Below, piece after piece: positions 22,541 through 24,621 of a stretch of 24,621 nt of DNA. The notes under the pieces are model-generated. The model did no database searches, was not told the origin of the DNA, and worked only from the letters and a program-made list of their open reading frames with translations. The stretch is from JBKPNX01 sp046732855. GTDB lineage: Bacteria; Pseudomonadota; Alphaproteobacteria; Geminicoccales; Geminicoccaceae. The translations under genes and the position numbers were made by a program. The stretch spans positions 1-24,621 of the forward strand of contig JBKPNX010000144.1 of assembly GCA_046732855.1 (NCBI GenBank), in the 5' to 3' direction. Each line of letters opens with the position of its first letter. Within the stretch, counting starts at the first letter, position 1.

Positions 22541-23833
22541 ATGGCCGCGACGGACGGCACGGAGCACGAGATCACGATCGAGGCGCTCGGCGCGCGCGGC
22601 GACGGCGTGGCCCGGCTCGACGGCAGCAGGGTCTTCGTGCCGCTCACCTTGCCCGGCGACCGCCTGCGCGTGCGCATCGCCGGACGGCGCGGCGACGGCC
22701 TGGTCGGCGAGCCGATCGACTGGCTTGAGCGGGCGCCGCGCGCCACGCCGCCGTGCCCCCACTTCGGCGCTTGCGGCGGCTGTCAGCTGCAGCACCTGCC
22801 GCTCGCCCAATATGGCGCATGGAAGCGTCAGCAGGTCGCGGCGGCGCTGGCGCAACGCGGACTCGAGGGCATCCCGATCGAGCCGCTGGTGCGCACGCAT
22901 CCCGGTGTCCGCCGCCGCGCCCGCTTCGCATTTGTCCGCGAGGGCCCGACGGTGCGTCTGGGCTTCAGGGAGCGGACCGGACATCGGGTGATCGCGCTCG
23001 ATGCCTGTCCGGTGCTGACGCCGCTATTGGTCGCTCTGCTTTCAGGGGTTCGCCTGCTGCTCGCCTGCCTCGACCTGGCGCGGTCCGGCGGCGAGCTCGA
23101 GGCAACCGTGGGCGCAAGCGGCGTCGATCTCAACATCATCGCGGCGCACCCGCCGAGCCTGGCCGATCGCGAGGCGCTCGCCGCCTTCGCCGCGGCGCAC
23201 GACGTCGCCCGCATCACCTGGTCCCCGGATGCCGCAACGCCGGCAGAACCGATCGTGCAACGGCGCGCGCCGACGGTCGCCTTCGGCCGAATCCAGGTCG
23301 AGTTGCCGCCCGGGGCGTTCCTCCAGGCGAGCGCGCCAGCCGAAGTCGCGATACGAGACGCGGTCGAGGAGGCGATCGACGACGCCCGGCACATCGCCGA
23401 CCTGTTCGCCGGCTGCGGCACGCTGACCCTGCCGCTCGCCGCGGGCGGGCGGACGGTGCATGCGGTCGAGCGCGATCCGCCCATGCTCGCGGCGCTTGCC
23501 CAGGCGGCCCAGCGCGCCGGGCTCGCAGAGCGCGTCACCACCGAGCGGCGCGATCTGCACCGCGTCCCGCTCGCCGGCGCCGAGCTCGCCCGCTTCGATG
23601 CGCTCGTGGTCGATCCGCCGCGCGCCGGCGCCCAGGCACAGGCCACCGCACTTGCCGCTTCGGGCTTGGCTCGTCTCGCCATGGTCTCGTGCAACCCGGC
23701 GACCTTCGTGCGCGACGCCCGAATTCTCGTCGATGGCGGCTGGCGCTGCCTCTGGGTCCGGCCGATCGATGCCTTTCTCTGGTCGAGCCGGATCGAGCTC
23801 GTGGGCGCGTTCGCCCGGCCCGGCCAACGATGA
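22541..23833 (+). CDS. class I SAM-dependent RNA methyltransferase, TrmA/RumA (RlmD) family
   Basis: A 430-residue m5U-type RNA methyltransferase. An N-terminal TRAM domain (ITIEALGARGDGVARLDG, then VPLTLPGDRLRVRI) binds RNA. A [4Fe-4S] cluster is indicated by Cys72-x5-Cys78-x2-Cys81 in CPHFGACGGC and by Cys156 in ALDACPVL. The SAM site is IADLFAGCGTLTLPLA. The family motif DALVVDPPRAGAQAQ precedes the nucleophile Cys in MVSCNPATFVRDA. Whether the target is U1939/U747 of 23S rRNA or U54 of tRNA cannot be told from sequence alone, so no symbol is given. It follows the DUF6476 gene by 15 bases and is probably co-transcribed. Confidence 0.92.
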   Translation: MAATDGTEHEITIEALGARGDGVARLDGSRVFVPLTLPGDRLRVRIAGRRGDGLVGEPIDWLERAPRATPPCPHFGACGGCQLQHLPLAQYGAWKRQQVAAALAQRGLEGIPIEPLVRTHPGVRRRARFAFVREGPTVRLGFRERTGHRVIALDACPVLTPLLVALLSGVRLLLACLDLARSGGELEATVGASGVDLNIIAAHPPSLADREALAAFAAAHDVARITWSPDAATPAEPIVQRRAPTVAFGRIQVELPPGAFLQASAPAEVAIRDAVEEAIDDARHIADLFAGCGTLTLPLAAGGRTVHAVERDPPMLAALAQAAQRAGLAERVTTERRDLHRVPLAGAELARFDALVVDPPRAGAQAQATALAASGLARLAMVSCNPATFVRDARILVDGGWRCLWVRPIDAFLWSSRIELVGAFARPGQR

Positions 23834-24173
23834 TCCTCCGCGCTCGCCATGACGGTGCAGCCGAAGCGGGCGCGCGCGCAGCCGACTCATGAGCGCCGGC
23901 GGGCATCGGACGGCGGCGCCCGACGTGCACCGCGAGTGCGCTCGCCATTCTGGCCGCATTCTGGCCGCGCGCACGGCCAGCGTGATCCCGATCATCTTGC
24001 CCCATGGGCAACGTCGCGTTGCCAACGACGGCCCACCACCGCAACCATGCTCCCGTTGCGCGCGACTCTCGATCAACTCGACTCAAGGTCGCGGGGGGCG
24101 CAAGCCCCGCGGCTCCGGTTCGCGCCGGCCTTGATTTGGCCACGGCGGCCTTTTACATAGGCGGGGTCCGCAA
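23834..24173. other. 340-base gap before tRNA-Glu
   Basis: No convincing gene. It contains a head-to-tail repeat of cattctggccg (23946-23956 and 23957-23967) and, at its right end, the tRNA promoter. Several short ORFs are Arg-rich shadows. Confidence 0.45.
24131..24159 (+). promoter_or_regulatory. promoter of tRNA-Glu
   Basis: TTGATT (24131-24136) and TACATA (24154-24159) are separated by exactly 17 bases. Transcription would start near 24166, about 8 bases before the mature 5' end of the tRNA. Confidence 0.65.
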
Positions 24174-24249
24174 GTCCCCTTCGTCTAGCGGTCCAGGACG
24201 CCAGCCTCTCACGCTGGAAACAGGGGTTCGATTCCCCTAGGGGACGCCA
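24174..24249 (+). tRNA. tRNA-Glu (anticodon CTC), CCA encoded
   Basis: Seven base pairs close the acceptor stem (gtcccct with aggggac). The anticodon stem ccagc/gctgg holds the loop ctctcac with anticodon CTC, reading GAG. The T arm is caggg-gttcgatt-cccct-like with the standard GTTCGATTC. The discriminator is G and CCA is encoded at 24247-24249. Confidence 0.97.
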
Positions 24250-24333
24250 GGTTTTCCGGGCTTTCGGGACCAAACTTCGGTAAAGTCTCGGGAGTATTGC
24301 CGCCGGCAGCGCCATCGGCCATCTACGCGGGCC

Positions 24334-24621
24334 ATGCCGGCGTACACGGTGCTTGGCCCTATCGGTCGCGAGTGCATGGACTACCGCCGCCTGATGCCGC
24401 ACGGTGGCCCGACGTGGCAGCTCACTCGCGAAGAGCGCCGCGAGATCATGCGGGCCCGGCAAGGCGGGATGCGCGGTGGCGTGACGGAACCGACCGTCGA
24501 GCGCCGGTGCCTGTTCTGCCGCGGCCCGCTGGCGAACGGCTCAGCGGTGTGCTCCGAGGAATGCGACCAAGGCTGGTGGTCGATGGTCCCGACGATCAGC
24601 GGCGAGCCCCGTCGCCACCCC
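24334..24621 (+). CDS. zinc-knuckle protein, partial, runs off the window
   Basis: The frame from ATG 24334 stays open for 96 codons to the window end. A helical stretch (WQLTREERREIMRARQGGMR) at about 28-47 is followed by Cys59-x2-Cys62-x10-Cys73-x3-Cys77 (CLFCRGPLA, then VCSEECDQGWW). The spacing and the C-S-x-x-C ending resemble each unit of the triple-knuckle protein in the left phage region, including a nearby tryptophan pair. The position just after a tRNA suggests phage or island DNA. No catalytic motif is visible. The start is tentative, since no clear ribosome binding site precedes it. Confidence 0.5.
   Translation, partial: MPAYTVLGPIGRECMDYRRLMPHGGPTWQLTREERREIMRARQGGMRGGVTEPTVERRCLFCRGPLANGSAVCSEECDQGWWSMVPTISGEPRRHP

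Noticed and set aside
23946..23967. Start of a CRISPR or longer tandem array
   Set aside because: Only two 11-base copies exist, without spacers or further units.

Overview
The window is GC-rich DNA from an alphaproteobacterium, most likely a Rhodospirillales-like or unclassified lineage; I cannot name a genus. Two conserved gene blocks support this: rpmH-rnpA-yidD-yidC-yihA(engB)-argB on the minus strand (12574-16699), and rluD-rpoH (20214-22214) with a DUF6476-type membrane gene diverging from rluD.

Left part (1-4756), phage or mobile DNA on the plus strand. It begins inside an HK97-type portal gene broken by two single-base indels. A three-fold CxxC...CxxxC zinc-knuckle protein follows, then a small proline-rich protein overlapping (ATGA) a SLATT-like two-TM membrane protein that carries a frameshift. 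Next come a repeat and palindrome cluster, an unknown Arg/Gly-repeat protein, a hairpin, and an integration cassette of zinc-ribbon protein, HTH protein and tyrosine recombinase with overlapping reading frames. The integrase marks the right end of the element.

Middle (4918-12450), chromosomal genes. There is a SYLF lipoprotein, a DUF937 membrane-anchored protein, an unknown polytopic membrane protein and a stand-alone MetE-C-like enzyme, all on plus. An exported SH3 protein, a PduO-type cobalamin adenosyltransferase behind a twin-TM protein, and an exported protein-isoaspartate-methyltransferase-like protein are on minus.

Core block (12574-17880). The ribosome/RNase P/membrane-insertase operon starts at rpmH, a 44-codon gene, behind a near-perfect sigma70-type promoter. 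It makes L34, the RNase P protein, the YidD/YidC insertion machinery, the ribosome-assembly GTPase EngB and the arginine enzyme ArgB. A DUF547 exported protein diverges from it.

Right part (17944-24621). An orphan sensor histidine kinase is followed by about 0.9 kb with no convincing gene. Then come rpoH (promoter visible, TTG start) and rluD on minus, and the DUF6476 protein and a TrmA/RumA-type RNA methyltransferase on plus. tRNA-Glu(CTC) with its own promoter comes last. Directly after the tRNA an ORF with a zinc knuckle like those in the left phage region runs off the window, so the tRNA may border a second mobile element.

No CRISPR array, rRNA or insertion sequence was seen. The most interesting accessory items are the proline-rich/SLATT-like pair, the zinc-knuckle proteins at both ends, and the lone MetE-like enzyme with an altered metal ligand.
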